This document shows, piece by piece, positions 33,760-42,625 of a stretch of DNA of 64,000 nt. The position numbers and the translations under genes were made by a program. This DNA is from an uncultured Gemmiger sp. (GTDB lineage: Bacteria > Bacillota > Clostridia > Oscillospirales > Ruminococcaceae). The notes beneath the pieces are model-generated. The model was not told the origin of the DNA. It saw only the letters and a program-made list of their open reading frames with translations, and ran no database searches. Location: the NCBI GenBank assembly GCA_947629015.1, contig CANRCB010000011.1, positions 1 through 64,000 on the forward strand. The letters run 5' to 3'. Every line of letters starts with the position of its first letter. Position 1 is the stretch's first letter.

Positions 33760-34782
33760 GTGGAACACATCGCCGTCAGCGTCATCGTACCCATCTACAA
33801 CACGCTGCCGTGGCTGGACACCTGCGTGCAGGCCATCCTCGCGCAGGAATTCGACCACCCCTTTGAGGTGCTGCTGGTGGACGACGGCTCCACCGACGGC
33901 TGCGCCCCCGCCTGTGACGCCTATGCCGCCGCCGACGCGCGGGTGCGGGTGTTCCACCAGGAGAACCAGGGGCTTTCGGCCACGCGCAACACCGGCATCG
34001 ACGCCGCGCGCGGGCGCTATTTCGCGTTTGTGGATTCCGACGACGTGATACGCCCCGGCTACCTGCAAAGACTCTATGACGCGTGTGAGAGCAACGACGC
34101 CTACATGGCCGTGTGCGGCGTGGAGGACATCGCCGAGGACGGCGCCGCGTTCGACCCGCCGCGCCTTGCGCTGCCCAAGGTGCCGGGCGTGCATTACGGC
34201 AAGGATCTGCTGCCCAATTTTTCGGCGCCCAAGGGCAAATATTATACCGCGGCGTGGAACAAGCTCTACCGCGCCGATCTGTGGAACCTGCTGCACTACC
34301 CCGAAGGCCGCATCCATGAGGATGATTTCGTCGCGCACCGGCTGTACTGGCGGTGCAACACCGTCGTCTGCCTGGACGAGGTGCTGTACTGCTACCGCGT
34401 GCGGCAGGGCAACCTCTCCCACAACGACCTGCGCGCCGACGCCTTTGACAGTGTGGACGGCCTGGCCGACCGCTACCGCTTTTATCTTGAAAACGGGGCG
34501 GACCGCGAGGTCATCGACGCGGCGTATGCGGCGTGCTGGCGGCGGTACCTGTTTTTGTGCGGGCGCATCCGCCAAAACCCCGCGCCGGCGCTCATCAAGG
34601 CCATCAGCCGGCAGCAGTTCGTGATGCAGGGGCTTTTGGAGTATCTGCCCAACTGCAAGCAGCTGAAGATGGCGCAGAAACTTTCCTGCGCGCGGTGGGC
34701 GATGATGCCCGCCGAAAGCCTGGCCGCCCGGCCCGACAGTGCCGGGGCCGCGCCCGCGCAGGAGGCCGGCGCCACCGTTTGA
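33760..34782 (+). CDS. Family 2 glycosyltransferase
   Basis: 340 residues. The GT-A fold begins VSVIVPIYNTLPWLDTC; the nucleotide-binding Asp pair is in LLVDDGSTDGC, and the DXD motif is FVDSDDVI near residue 96. LSATRNTGIDAARG is typical for the wall or capsule glycosyltransferases of this group. The C-terminal 120 residues are an unassigned helical region. GTG at 33760 has AAAGGGGG 8 nt upstream. A TATACT -10 box is at 33714, with no good -35. It looks monocistronic. Confidence 0.9.
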   Translation: MEHIAVSVIVPIYNTLPWLDTCVQAILAQEFDHPFEVLLVDDGSTDGCAPACDAYAAADARVRVFHQENQGLSATRNTGIDAARGRYFAFVDSDDVIRPGYLQRLYDACESNDAYMAVCGVEDIAEDGAAFDPPRLALPKVPGVHYGKDLLPNFSAPKGKYYTAAWNKLYRADLWNLLHYPEGRIHEDDFVAHRLYWRCNTVVCLDEVLYCYRVRQGNLSHNDLRADAFDSVDGLADRYRFYLENGADREVIDAAYAACWRRYLFLCGRIRQNPAPALIKAISRQQFVMQGLLEYLPNCKQLKMAQKLSCARWAMMPAESLAARPDSAGAAPAQEAGATV

Positions 34783-34795
34783 ACGCAAACCCCGT

Positions 34796-34824
34796 TTGCA
34801 ATCCCGCCCGTGCCGTGGTATACT
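34796..34824 (+). promoter_or_regulatory. Promoter of the 95-residue hypothetical gene
   Basis: TTGCAA-N17-TATACT, 37 nt before the start at 34861. Confidence 0.85.
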
Positions 34825-34860
34825 GTAACGGCGCGAATATTCAGAAAGAAGGTACGCCCC

Positions 34861-35148
34861 ATGCCCTACACCCCGAAACTGACCTATAAGGGCCGCCCGC
34901 TGGTGCGCTGCGGCGATGAGCTCTATTACGGTTCCATGCAGGACCCGTACGCCATCTATCTGCAGGTGCTCTCCAAAAAGGCCGAGAACGGCCGGGAGAT
35001 CGCCGACCGTGTGCACATCGTGCTGATGAGCACCGACGAGAGCAAGCCCCTGCCGGAGCGCATCATCCGCCAGGCCAACAAGGTGGGGCTGTTCAACGCC
35101 CTGACATTCGGCGATATCATGCTGCAAGGCATCCTGAAGCAGGCGTGA
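34861..35148 (+). CDS. Conserved-looking 95-residue protein, unknown function
   Basis: A compact, charged, soluble protein: MPYTPKLTYKGRPLVRCGDE at the start, a strand-rich half with HIVLMSTDES, and a helical half. No signal peptide or membrane segment. The start is supported by AAGAAGG 8 nt upstream, a near-consensus promoter and a strong hairpin behind it, so it is a real, independently expressed gene. I do not recognise the family. Confidence 0.75.
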   Translation: MPYTPKLTYKGRPLVRCGDELYYGSMQDPYAIYLQVLSKKAENGREIADRVHIVLMSTDESKPLPERIIRQANKVGLFNALTFGDIMLQGILKQA

Positions 35149-35187
35149 CCCCCGCCGGCACACGCCCAAAAAAGCACAAACGCACAA

Positions 35188-35225
35188 GCGCCCCGGCATC
35201 GGCCGTACAACCGATGCCGGGGCGC
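35188..35225 (+). terminator. Strong hairpin behind the 95-residue gene
   Basis: A perfect 15-bp stem (GCGCCCCGGCATCGG and complement) with an 8-nt loop. On the plus strand AAGACTGTCAAAAAGG follows, resembling one end of the 145-bp repeat rather than a U-tract. The stretch 35226-35391 has only short palindromes (GGTATTTTTATACC, CCGCCTCCGGCGG). Confidence 0.6.
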
Positions 35226-35391
35226 AAGACTGTCAAAAAGGTATTTTTATACCTGCCGCCTCCGGCGGACATACGTGGGCCGCTGGTCGCGCACCTTTTC
35301 AAGGCTTAAATCTTAAATAAAGAAAGCACCTGCAACCTCTCTAAACTCCTGTTTTTCTCTTTGGTCTGCTTTTCCGTCAAACGGGGATTTT

Positions 35392-35907
35392 TCATACTGA
35401 ACCATGTCCTGAAAAATCGGGGCGCTGCCGCTCATCGTTCAAAAAATATTTTACTTCCCGGCTCGGCGCAGGGAGCTCTGTTCGGAAAAAGCCGGGATAG
35501 TATGGCACCGGCGTGTCAACAGGCACCCAATGCAGGAATTCCTTCTGCCCGTCCTCGGTAAAGCAGGCGCAGACGGGGGCAAAATCCGGGGGGACCTTCA
35601 TGTAAAAATAGAAGGAGATCTCATAGATCAGCTTTCCCATGTTGGCGGGGGCGTCGCCGTAAAAGTAGTTTTCATGCACAAAGCCGAGCCGGTCGACCTC
35701 CATGTCCACACCGGTCTCTTCCCGCACTTCCCGCCTTACGGCCTCCTCGGCGGTCTCGCCGAACTGGATGCGCCCGCCGACGGAATACAGGTACGCCGGG
35801 CTGCGTTTGCTGCCGGCCATGAGGATCCGGCCGTCCTTCATGATGATGGCGCCGACGCGCAGGTTGATGAGCCCGCCCTCACAGGGGACGCACATATCCT
35901 TTCCCAT
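35392..35907 (-). CDS. NUDIX hydrolase
   Basis: 171 residues. The Nudix box GxxxxxExxxxxxxREVREETG is complete (GGRIQFGETAEEAVRREV then REETGVD, about residues 48-70). Such enzymes cleave nucleoside diphosphate derivatives. The ATG at 35907 has GGAGG 8 nt upstream; codons further upstream belong to the leader repeat. GC content is already lower than in the neighbours. The substrate is not predictable. Confidence 0.88.
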   Translation of the reverse strand: MGKDMCVPCEGGLINLRVGAIIMKDGRILMAGSKRSPAYLYSVGGRIQFGETAEEAVRREVREETGVDMEVDRLGFVHENYFYGDAPANMGKLIYEISFYFYMKVPPDFAPVCACFTEDGQKEFLHWVPVDTPVPYYPGFFRTELPAPSREVKYFLNDERQRPDFSGHGSV

Positions 35908-35915
35908 CGTTTTTG

Positions 35916-35968
35916 CCTCCTTCAAATTCCAATTTTGCGCTCTGACCCGCTTTCCGAAAAACAGGAAT
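35916..35968 (-). repeat. Leader repeat, copy in front of the NUDIX gene
   Basis: Minus-strand ATTCCTGTTTTTCGGAAA...CAGAGCGCAAAAT...GGAGG aligns with the leader of the next upstream gene (36574-36623), which reads ATTCCCGCTTATCGGAAA...CAGAGAGCGAAAAAT...AGGAG. Both end in the ribosome-binding site. Confidence 0.6.
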
Positions 35969-35978
35969 CCCTATCACA

Positions 35979-36563
35979 CTATATCATTACTTTTTCGTTT
36001 GCATGGGCATAGTAAATCCTCTTTGGTTTATAGCTCATAATGCGCCTCCAGTCCTTTTCAAGCCTTGGATTCTCTTCATAAGCGTCCAAAAAGTCGATAG
36101 GCTCCAAATCGCCGACAATACAATCCCCATCGTCCAAAATTACGGACACGCTGTCCTCGCTATGGCTTGGCGTGCTGATGATTTCTCCATTAATTCCCAT
36201 TGAGATAAGAAACGAACGGCTTTCAGCGCAGCTTATAACCGTGGCGAGGCTTTCATCTATCGGAGTATATTTTATCTGTTTTTCCCGGCCGAAGATTTCA
36301 TCAGAAAAATGAACATACTCGGTTTGCGCATCGATCAACAACAGTTTTACGCCGTGTTCCATCAGCTCACCGATAAGGCCCATATGGTCTGGATGATAAT
36401 GCGTAGCCATCACATACGTTATATCCTGAACACCTATGCCATGCTTTTTGATCTCTTTGTAAAATGCCGACAGTGTTCCAGCATAATCTGTATCGATCAG
36501 TAGATTGGCCGCCTCCCCGGATAGCAAAAAAGTATTTGTATTCCCGTATTGAAGTTTTATCAT
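35979..36563 (-). CDS. Metallo-beta-lactamase fold hydrolase
   Basis: 194 residues. The metal motif HYHPDHMG is intact (about residues 52-58), followed by TPSHSEDSVS (second His ligand), VGDLEP (bridging Asp) and YYAHAN near the end. It is a short single-domain member of unknown substrate. The ATG at 36563 is chosen for AGGAG 10 nt upstream. AT-rich codons (AAA, ATA, TAT) set it off from the surrounding chromosome and suggest acquisition by transfer. Confidence 0.87.
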   Translation of the reverse strand: MIKLQYGNTNTFLLSGEAANLLIDTDYAGTLSAFYKEIKKHGIGVQDITYVMATHYHPDHMGLIGELMEHGVKLLLIDAQTEYVHFSDEIFGREKQIKYTPIDESLATVISCAESRSFLISMGINGEIISTPSHSEDSVSVILDDGDCIVGDLEPIDFLDAYEENPRLEKDWRRIMSYKPKRIYYAHANEKVMI

Positions 36564-36573
36564 GCGTGTTGTT

Positions 36574-36623
36574 CTCCTAAATCCTGATTTTTCGCTCTCT
36601 GCAAATTTCCGATAAGCGGGAAT
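36574..36623 (-). repeat. Leader repeat, copy in front of the metallo-beta-lactamase gene
   Basis: Pairs with 35916-35968. In one frame it continues upstream as an open coding remnant (IEFELIEEDQIPAYRKF), so it may be the 3' end of a lost gene. Confidence 0.6.
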
Positions 36624-36687
36624 TTGATCCTCTTCAATCAATTCGAACTCTATTGCTACCCTGCGTGTCTCTCCGATAAACGAAAAT

Positions 36688-37170
36688 TCAGATTTCTAAA
36701 AAATACTTGCTGGATATTTTTTTAAACCCGACTTTTTCATAAATGTGCGCAGCATCCGGAGTATTTGTTGTCAATGTAATATCATTAAAACACTCTTTCT
36801 TTGCGAAATCCAATAAATATCTGATCATTTCTTGCTGATACCCCTTACATCTATACTCTGGCTTGGTATAAACACTCACGACGCAACCGTGCCGTCCATT
36901 GCTTTCTGTACATACTGTTATTTGCGGTAATTCCGCCAATTCTTCGATCCCGCACATTGCTATCGGTTTTCCCTTTAAATACATCAAAGCAAAATATAAC
37001 GACTTATTAAGGTGTTCTTTGATATAATTTTTTGTAATTTCATAAAACTGATCTGAATAAATAGAAAAATCTTTATTCAACGTAAACTTCCAGTCCTCGA
37101 TTTGCATATTAACTCTCAATCTGACAATATCGTCTATGTTTTCATCATTTGCAATTATGATTGTTTTCAT
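36688..37170 (-). CDS. GNAT family N-acetyltransferase
   Basis: 160 residues. The acetyl-CoA binding motif A is VYTKPEYRCKGYQQEMI, with the R/Q-x-x-G-x-A/G type loop RCKGYQ; the C-terminal B motif is IYEKVGFKK. GGAGG lies 7 nt before the ATG. It is the most AT-rich gene in the window (about 37% G+C by eye), with Lys/Ile/Asn-rich usage, so it is a likely recent arrival. The substrate is unknown. It starts 27 nt after MATE pump 2. Confidence 0.9.
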   Translation of the reverse strand: MKTIIIANDENIDDIVRLRVNMQIEDWKFTLNKDFSIYSDQFYEITKNYIKEHLNKSLYFALMYLKGKPIAMCGIEELAELPQITVCTESNGRHGCVVSVYTKPEYRCKGYQQEMIRYLLDFAKKECFNDITLTTNTPDAAHIYEKVGFKKISSKYFLEI

Positions 37171-37197
37171 GGTTTACCTCCAATGCATTGTGATCTG

Positions 37198-38523
37198 TCA
37201 CGCTTTCAGCTGATTCATCCATCCGCGGCGCCTGAAAACGACGAGGGAGACGGCAAAGCGGATGCACTCCTCAAGCGACAGGGCGAGGTAAACCATCGGG
37301 ATGGGCCAGCGGAACACGAAAGCGGTGACAAGGCCCAAGGGTACGCCGAAAAGCCAGGTGCCCATCAGGTCGATGGCCATGACGTAGGCCGTTTTGCCGC
37401 CGCTGCGCAGGATGCCGCTGCCGATGATCATGTTCAGCACCTTGAAGGGCATGACGGCGGCATAGGCGGTGAGGATCCGGGCCGTCAGTTCGCGGATGCC
37501 TGCCTCCACCTTGAAAATGCGTACATACCAGGGGCTTACAGAGAGTATCACCACACTCAGCAGCAGGGAGCCCGCCAGGCCGTAAAACAGCAGCTTTTTG
37601 GCTTCCCTGTAGGCCGTTTCCCGGTCCCCGTCTCCAAGGCGCTTGCCGATGAGGATCGCCGCCGCCTGGCTCAAGCCGCACAGGGCCCCGATTGCCAGAG
37701 ACTGCACGGGGTTCGTCAGCGTCATGGCGGCGCAGGCATCGGTGCCCAGGTGCCCGTAAATGCCGGCGTACACGTTTTCGCCCAAGGCCCACAGCAATTC
37801 ACTGACCAAAAGCGGCAGCAGCATGGAAAGATACTGCCCCCACGCAAAGGGGCCTGCCGCAGCATTGTCCGACCTCTCCCGGTATTTGACGTACATCCCG
37901 AGAATGACCACGAAATAGACGAGCTGCGAGAGCAGCGTGGCCAGCGCCGCCCCCGTGACGCCGAGGGCCGGTGCGCCCAGCCGCCCGAAGATCAAGATCC
38001 AGTTGAGGCCCGTGTTGACCGCCGCCGAGGCAAGCCCGGCCCAGAGCGGGAGGGCCGCCTTCTCCAGGCACCGCAGATACGTGGACAGGATCGTGACCCC
38101 CGCCGCCGGCAGGAAGGTGCCGGATACGATGGCGAGATACCGCCCCGCCGTTTGTGCGGTCGCGGTGTCCGCGATATAAAGGCCCATGATCTGCTCCGGA
38201 ACCGTGATACCGGCCGCCGTAAACAGCGCGGCAAGGAGGACGCATACCCGCAGATTGAGGGCCATGCTCCGCCGTGTCTCGGCGGTATTCTTCTGGCCCA
38301 TGTATTGCGAGATCATGATCCCCGCCACAGCGCCCACCGCGGATACGACCACGTTGAAGATCCCGGTAAATTTCCCGGCCAGCCCGACCGCAGCGACCTC
38401 CACGCCCCCAAGCTGGCCGATCATGACCTGATCCACCACGCCGAAGGACGCCCCGAGCATGGATTGCAGCGCCACCGGCACAGCCAGCGCAGATACGGAA
38501 CGGAAAAAAGATGGTTTTTCCAT
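37198..38523 (-). CDS. MATE family efflux transporter (pump 2)
   Basis: 441 residues with 12 predicted membrane segments. The first helix reads SALAVPVALQSMLGASFGVVDQ, in part the NorM-like signature, and the mid-protein SLAIGALCGLSQAAAILIG repeats it in the second half. The ATG at 38523 follows GGGAGGTG. That ribosome-binding site lies inside a perfect 12-bp hairpin, so translation or transcription is probably controlled. The LacI regulator gene directly upstream is a candidate controller. Confidence 0.9.
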   Translation of the reverse strand: MEKPSFFRSVSALAVPVALQSMLGASFGVVDQVMIGQLGGVEVAAVGLAGKFTGIFNVVVSAVGAVAGIMISQYMGQKNTAETRRSMALNLRVCVLLAALFTAAGITVPEQIMGLYIADTATAQTAGRYLAIVSGTFLPAAGVTILSTYLRCLEKAALPLWAGLASAAVNTGLNWILIFGRLGAPALGVTGAALATLLSQLVYFVVILGMYVKYRERSDNAAAGPFAWGQYLSMLLPLLVSELLWALGENVYAGIYGHLGTDACAAMTLTNPVQSLAIGALCGLSQAAAILIGKRLGDGDRETAYREAKKLLFYGLAGSLLLSVVILSVSPWYVRIFKVEAGIRELTARILTAYAAVMPFKVLNMIIGSGILRSGGKTAYVMAIDLMGTWLFGVPLGLVTAFVFRWPIPMVYLALSLEECIRFAVSLVVFRRRGWMNQLKA

Positions 38524-38531
38524 CAAAACAC

Positions 38532-38563
38532 CTCCCGACAGTTCCATCATAAACTGTCGGGAG
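38532..38563 (-). promoter_or_regulatory. Perfect hairpin/operator covering the MATE 2 ribosome-binding site
   Basis: CTCCCGACAGTT and its exact complement (12 bp, 8-nt loop) lie just before the MATE 2 start; the 3' arm contains GGGAG of the ribosome-binding site. It could be an RNA hairpin hiding that site or a DNA operator. Confidence 0.75.
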
Positions 38564-38625
38564 TGTACTTTCAAAACTTAAATCTGTAAGTAATGACAAA
38601 AGATAGCGGTACTTTTTGTGCAAGG

Positions 38626-39645
38626 TCACATTTCCCGTGTGCTTCCGCGCACGACCAGCTTTGTCGGGAGGGTGACAACAGTTTTCAAGATTTCTCCGGG
38701 AACCTCCCCGGCGCGCAGGCGCAGCAGGGCGTCCAATGCCGTTCGCGCACGTTCCGCGTTGTCCTGGCGGACAGAAGTCAAGGATGGGTAAACCATCCCG
38801 CAGAGGGGCGTGTCGTCAAACCCGGCGACGGAGATGTCGCCCGGTATCTCCACGCCGCTGCTTTGCAAAAAACGGATGAGGTCAACGGCATAATAGTCCG
38901 ATACGGCGAAAACCGCCGTGAAGGTCTTTAGCTGCGGCAGCTTTTCGCGGTAGAAGGCCATCCGCTCCGCTTTGGTCATCGGGATCAACAGAAATTCCGC
39001 GCCGGGCCCGAAACCTTCCCGAAAACCCTTCCAGCGTTCGAGATCCATATCAATATCATTGTCGGACAGGCACAGGGCGCGCTCGTGCCCGCAAAGGCGG
39101 AAATATTCGCCTACCTGGAATCCCCCGTGCCGGTCGTCGATGTTCACGGCACAGGCGCGCTCCGCGACGGCGCCGCAGGCGTCATAGACCACAAAGGGGA
39201 TGCGCACGCGCTCCCGCAGATGGCCATACTCCGCATGGCAAAAGCCGATCAGCACCAGCCCTTCCAGGTTCCACATGGTGGCAAAGGAGACGATCCCGTC
39301 AAAATCGGACTGGCCGTTCACAGTCCTTACCATCATCTGCAATCCGCGGCCGGCGGTCTCGGCGCTCAAAGCATTGAGCGCCGAGGCGATAAAGGCATCC
39401 TCCAAAATGTGGGTCTCATATTTCTTGTGGGCATTGATGACGACGCCCACGATCTTTGCCGGATTCTCGGCCAGCAGCACCTCGGCCGCGCGCGGCAGAT
39501 AGCCCCGGTCCTCCAGCGCCCGGCGCACCCGGACAGCTGTGCGCTCGGACACCATGCCGGTCTTGCCGTGGAGCACATACGACACCGCCGCCGTGCTGAG
39601 CCCCAGCTCCGCAGCGATATCCGAAAGCCGCACCTTTTCTTCCAT
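38626..39645 (-). CDS. LacI family transcriptional regulator
   Basis: 339 residues. The N-terminal helix-turn-helix reads VRLSDIAAELGLSTAAVSYVL and the hinge GYLPRAAEVLL, followed by a periplasmic-binding-protein-like effector domain (about 62-335) with SVAGFDDTPLC and the closing TSVRQDN. It represses sugar or efflux genes in relatives; the effector is unknown. GAGGTG is 5 nt before the ATG. No metabolic operon is adjacent; the nearest downstream gene is MATE pump 2, 102 bp away. Confidence 0.92.
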   Translation of the reverse strand: MEEKVRLSDIAAELGLSTAAVSYVLHGKTGMVSERTAVRVRRALEDRGYLPRAAEVLLAENPAKIVGVVINAHKKYETHILEDAFIASALNALSAETAGRGLQMMVRTVNGQSDFDGIVSFATMWNLEGLVLIGFCHAEYGHLRERVRIPFVVYDACGAVAERACAVNIDDRHGGFQVGEYFRLCGHERALCLSDNDIDMDLERWKGFREGFGPGAEFLLIPMTKAERMAFYREKLPQLKTFTAVFAVSDYYAVDLIRFLQSSGVEIPGDISVAGFDDTPLCGMVYPSLTSVRQDNAERARTALDALLRLRAGEVPGEILKTVVTLPTKLVVRGSTREM

Positions 39646-39713
39646 GCCGCACCTCGGTTCCGTTTCCCGTCAAGAGGGGATTTGTCGGGCAGGCAGTTTT
39701 CTCTGCCGGCAAT

Positions 39714-39742
39714 AGTATACGGTACTCCCGGACGCAAAGCAA
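39714..39742 (-). promoter_or_regulatory. Promoter of the LacI regulator
   Basis: TTGCTT-N17-TATACT on the minus strand, about 70 nt before the ATG. Confidence 0.82.
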
Positions 39743-39873
39743 TACGGCCAAAAATGCCGTTTGAGCCGCCCGGCAGGAGAACGGTATTTTTTGCGGCGGG
39801 GTGTGCCCTGTGAGAAGGGGGCAGGCGGCCTGGCGCAGCCAGCAAGGCTGAACCCCTCTTTTGCTTTGTGGGC

Positions 39874-41133
39874 TCAATACACCGGCGCGTGGGCAAGGTA
39901 TGCCAGGGTGTACACCGCGCCGCACACCGCCAGCGGCGCCAGCAGCGCCGCGCGGCCCCTGGTGCCGCGCCCGCACACCGCAAGGCAGGCCGGCAGGCAG
40001 AACAGCGCCGCCGCATAGCGCGGCGCGCTGAGCAGCCAGCTCACCCCGGTGGTGACGGCGGTATACGCAAGGCCGTAGGCCAGCCAGTGCGGCGGCAGGC
40101 GCCGGGCCGCGCCCGCCAACAGCGCGAGCTGCGCGAGGATGCACAGCACCGCCGCCAGCGAGATGAACACCGCCTGCGCGCGGTCCTGCTGCCACCAGAG
40201 AACCAGATACCGCAGATGGTAGGCGACGGTATCGGTAAAAAGCCCCAGCGCCTGGTGCCAATGTTCCTTTTGGTACACGGCGTACTGCTGCCAGCTGCCG
40301 TACACCGCCTGGTTGAGCGCGAAATATCCCCCAAGGCCCGCGGCGGGCCCCAGCATGGCGCACCATGCGCCCGGCCGGGGCAGGCGCTTTTCCCGCCGCC
40401 ACCGCAAAAACAGCCACACCGCCGCCATGCCGCCCAGCAGCACGCCGGGCGCGCGGGCCAGCCCCGCCAGCACGCCCAACACCGCGCACGCACCCCAGCG
40501 CCGGCGTTCCAGCATGACGGCGTACCACACCGTCAGGGCCAGGAACAGGCTCTCGGTCATGGGGGCGAAGAAGAACACCCCGCCCGGGCACAGCAGCCAG
40601 AACGCCACCGCCCAGCGCGCGGCCCCGGCGCCAAAATGCCGGTACACCAGCGCATACAGCCCCGCCCCGGCCAGCGCGGCCAGCGGCAGCTGCACGAGCA
40701 GGGCGGCCACCTCATACGGGACAAGGCCGGACAGCGTGCCCACCCGCACCAGCACCGGGAACAGCGGGAAAAATACGATCATCAGGTATTGCTCGGGGAA
40801 AGCCTCGCCCGCGCCGTAGCCAAAGCGCGCAAGGTCGATGTAATGGCGGGCGTCGGTGTTGGCGTAAAACAGGTTTTGCAGCGCCGCCAGCCAATCGGCG
40901 CCGGGGCTGGCACGCCGGGCCGCCGCCGCAAACAACAGCCAGTAAACGCCGCCCGCCGCCAGCGTCATGCCCGCGGCGCGCAGCAAAAGGCGCCGCGCCG
41001 GCCACGCCCCGCCCGGTTCGGCGGGCAGCCCCCGGCCGGGGGCGCCGAAAAGCGCGCGCAGGCAGACCGCGGCGCCGTACAAAAACAGCGCCGCCGCCAG
41101 GCCCGGCAAAACGATCTGCGCGGCACGCAGCAT
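39874..41133 (-). CDS. Polytopic membrane glycosyltransferase (PIG-V/mannosyltransferase-like)
   Basis: 419 residues with about 10 hydrophobic segments. The first long loop carries YANTDARHYIDLARFGYG, which fits the GT-C acidic motif of PIG-V-like mannosyltransferases, and is followed by QYLMIVFFPLFP. Such enzymes use lipid-linked sugars on the outer face. The ATG at 41133 has GGGAGGG 7 nt upstream. It follows MATE pump 3 by 42 bp and shares its promoter. The donor and acceptor are unknown. Confidence 0.75.
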   Translation of the reverse strand: MLRAAQIVLPGLAAALFLYGAAVCLRALFGAPGRGLPAEPGGAWPARRLLLRAAGMTLAAGGVYWLLFAAAARRASPGADWLAALQNLFYANTDARHYIDLARFGYGAGEAFPEQYLMIVFFPLFPVLVRVGTLSGLVPYEVAALLVQLPLAALAGAGLYALVYRHFGAGAARWAVAFWLLCPGGVFFFAPMTESLFLALTVWYAVMLERRRWGACAVLGVLAGLARAPGVLLGGMAAVWLFLRWRREKRLPRPGAWCAMLGPAAGLGGYFALNQAVYGSWQQYAVYQKEHWHQALGLFTDTVAYHLRYLVLWWQQDRAQAVFISLAAVLCILAQLALLAGAARRLPPHWLAYGLAYTAVTTGVSWLLSAPRYAAALFCLPACLAVCGRGTRGRAALLAPLAVCGAVYTLAYLAHAPVY

Positions 41134-41175
41134 TTCAGCACCCTCCCCTTTTTGCCCCGCGCGGGCGGGCAAGCG

Positions 41176-42552
41176 TCAGCCCAGTTCCCGGCGGACGTAG
41201 TGCCGGTAGACGAGCACCGAAAACAGCATGGCCAGCGTATCGGCCGCGGCCTGGCTCCACACGATGCCCGCGCGGCCGAAAACGTGCTCGAGCAAAAACA
41301 GCATAGGGATGTTGAACACGAGCCAGCGCGAGACGCCCAGCAGCAGCGCGTAGCCGCCCTCGCCAAAGCTGTTGAACAGGTGCACGTGGAAAAAGCACAA
41401 AAACATCAACGGCGTGGCCAGCACCCGCGCGCGCAAAAAGCCGGTGCCCAGCGCCACGGTCTGCGCGTCGCCGATGAAAAAGCCCATGATGGACCCGGCG
41501 AACGCCTCGTACAGGGCGATGCTCACCGCCGCGCACGCAAGGCCCAGCCCCAATGCATAGCGCCGCACGGCGTGCATACGCGGGTAGTTTTTGGCCGCGA
41601 AATTGTACGCCACGATGGGCACCATGCCCTGGCAGATGCCGATACCGACATTGAGGGGCAGCCGCTCGACCTTGAGCACGATGCCCACCGCGGCCAGCGC
41701 GATATCGCCGTAGCCGGCCATGAGGCGGTCAATGATGACGTAGTCAAGGTCGAACAGCAGCGTGGTGACAGCCGAGGGCACCCCCACGGCAAAGACGCCG
41801 GCGATGTTTTCGCGCTGCGGCAGGCGGGACGGCGGGCACAGCCGCAGCACCGTATCCGGCCCAAGGCGGGCCAGCACGGCGACGAAATACCCACAGGCGA
41901 TGCAGTTGGAAAGGAAGGTGGCGGCGCCGGCGCCCACGATCTCGCTGCCGCGGGGCAGCAGCACGAACATGAACAGCGGATCCAGCGCGATGTTGACAAG
42001 GCCGCCCAGCGTGATACCGATGCCCGCGCGGCGGGATTCGCCCACGCTGCGCAGCAGGTTGGCCAGTGTGTTGGAGAGCACCGTGGGCACGCCGCCGCAG
42101 ACGATGACGAAAAACGCGTACCGGCTGGCGTAGCGGTAGGTCTCCGGCCCGGCGCCGATGAGCGCCATCAGCGGCCGCATGAACGCCAGCGTGGCGAGCG
42201 AGAACGCCGCCGCGCACCCCACGCACAGATAGACGCAGAAGCTGTACACCTTGCGGGCCTCGTCGGGCCGGCCGCGGCCCAGCAGCCGGGAGATGAGCGC
42301 CCCGCCGCCGACGCCGGCCAGCCCCGCCAGCGACAGCGAGATGTTGAACACCGGCAGAATGAGCGAGGCGCCGGCCACCATATACGGGTCGTTGGTGCGG
42401 CCGATGAAAAAGGTATCGGCCATGTTGTAGATGAGCACGATGAGCATGCTGATGACGGAAGGCACGGCCATCTTCAGCACGGCTTTGGGCACGGGCATAC
42501 GCTCAAAAAGTTCGGCGTTCGCCGCGGCGGCGCGGTCGGGGGCGGTGTTCAT
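41176..42552 (-). CDS. MATE family efflux transporter (pump 3)
   Basis: 458 residues, 12 membrane segments. It starts PVPKAVLKMAVPSVISMLIV and has MADTFFIGRTND in the first half, close to the MepA-like DinF/MATE branch of Firmicutes. The cytoplasmic loop GRGRPDEARKVYSF is typical. It has its own promoter and is followed by the membrane glycosyltransferase; MATE/MOP flippases and glycosyltransferases sometimes cooperate in lipid-linked sugar export, but a drug pump is as likely. Confidence 0.9.
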   Translation of the reverse strand: MNTAPDRAAAANAELFERMPVPKAVLKMAVPSVISMLIVLIYNMADTFFIGRTNDPYMVAGASLILPVFNISLSLAGLAGVGGGALISRLLGRGRPDEARKVYSFCVYLCVGCAAAFSLATLAFMRPLMALIGAGPETYRYASRYAFFVIVCGGVPTVLSNTLANLLRSVGESRRAGIGITLGGLVNIALDPLFMFVLLPRGSEIVGAGAATFLSNCIACGYFVAVLARLGPDTVLRLCPPSRLPQRENIAGVFAVGVPSAVTTLLFDLDYVIIDRLMAGYGDIALAAVGIVLKVERLPLNVGIGICQGMVPIVAYNFAAKNYPRMHAVRRYALGLGLACAAVSIALYEAFAGSIMGFFIGDAQTVALGTGFLRARVLATPLMFLCFFHVHLFNSFGEGGYALLLGVSRWLVFNIPMLFLLEHVFGRAGIVWSQAAADTLAMLFSVLVYRHYVRRELG

Positions 42553-42585
42553 GGCAAAGGGTCACGTCTTTCCTGTTTTTCCCCT

Positions 42586-42614
42586 ATTATAGCCCTCGCC
42601 GCGCCCCGGCGCAA
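42586..42614 (-). promoter_or_regulatory. Promoter of MATE pump 3
   Basis: TTGCGC-N17-TATAAT on the minus strand, squeezed between the PBP stop (42626) and the MATE start. Confidence 0.82.
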
Positions 42615-42625
42615 GGGGGGGCGGC

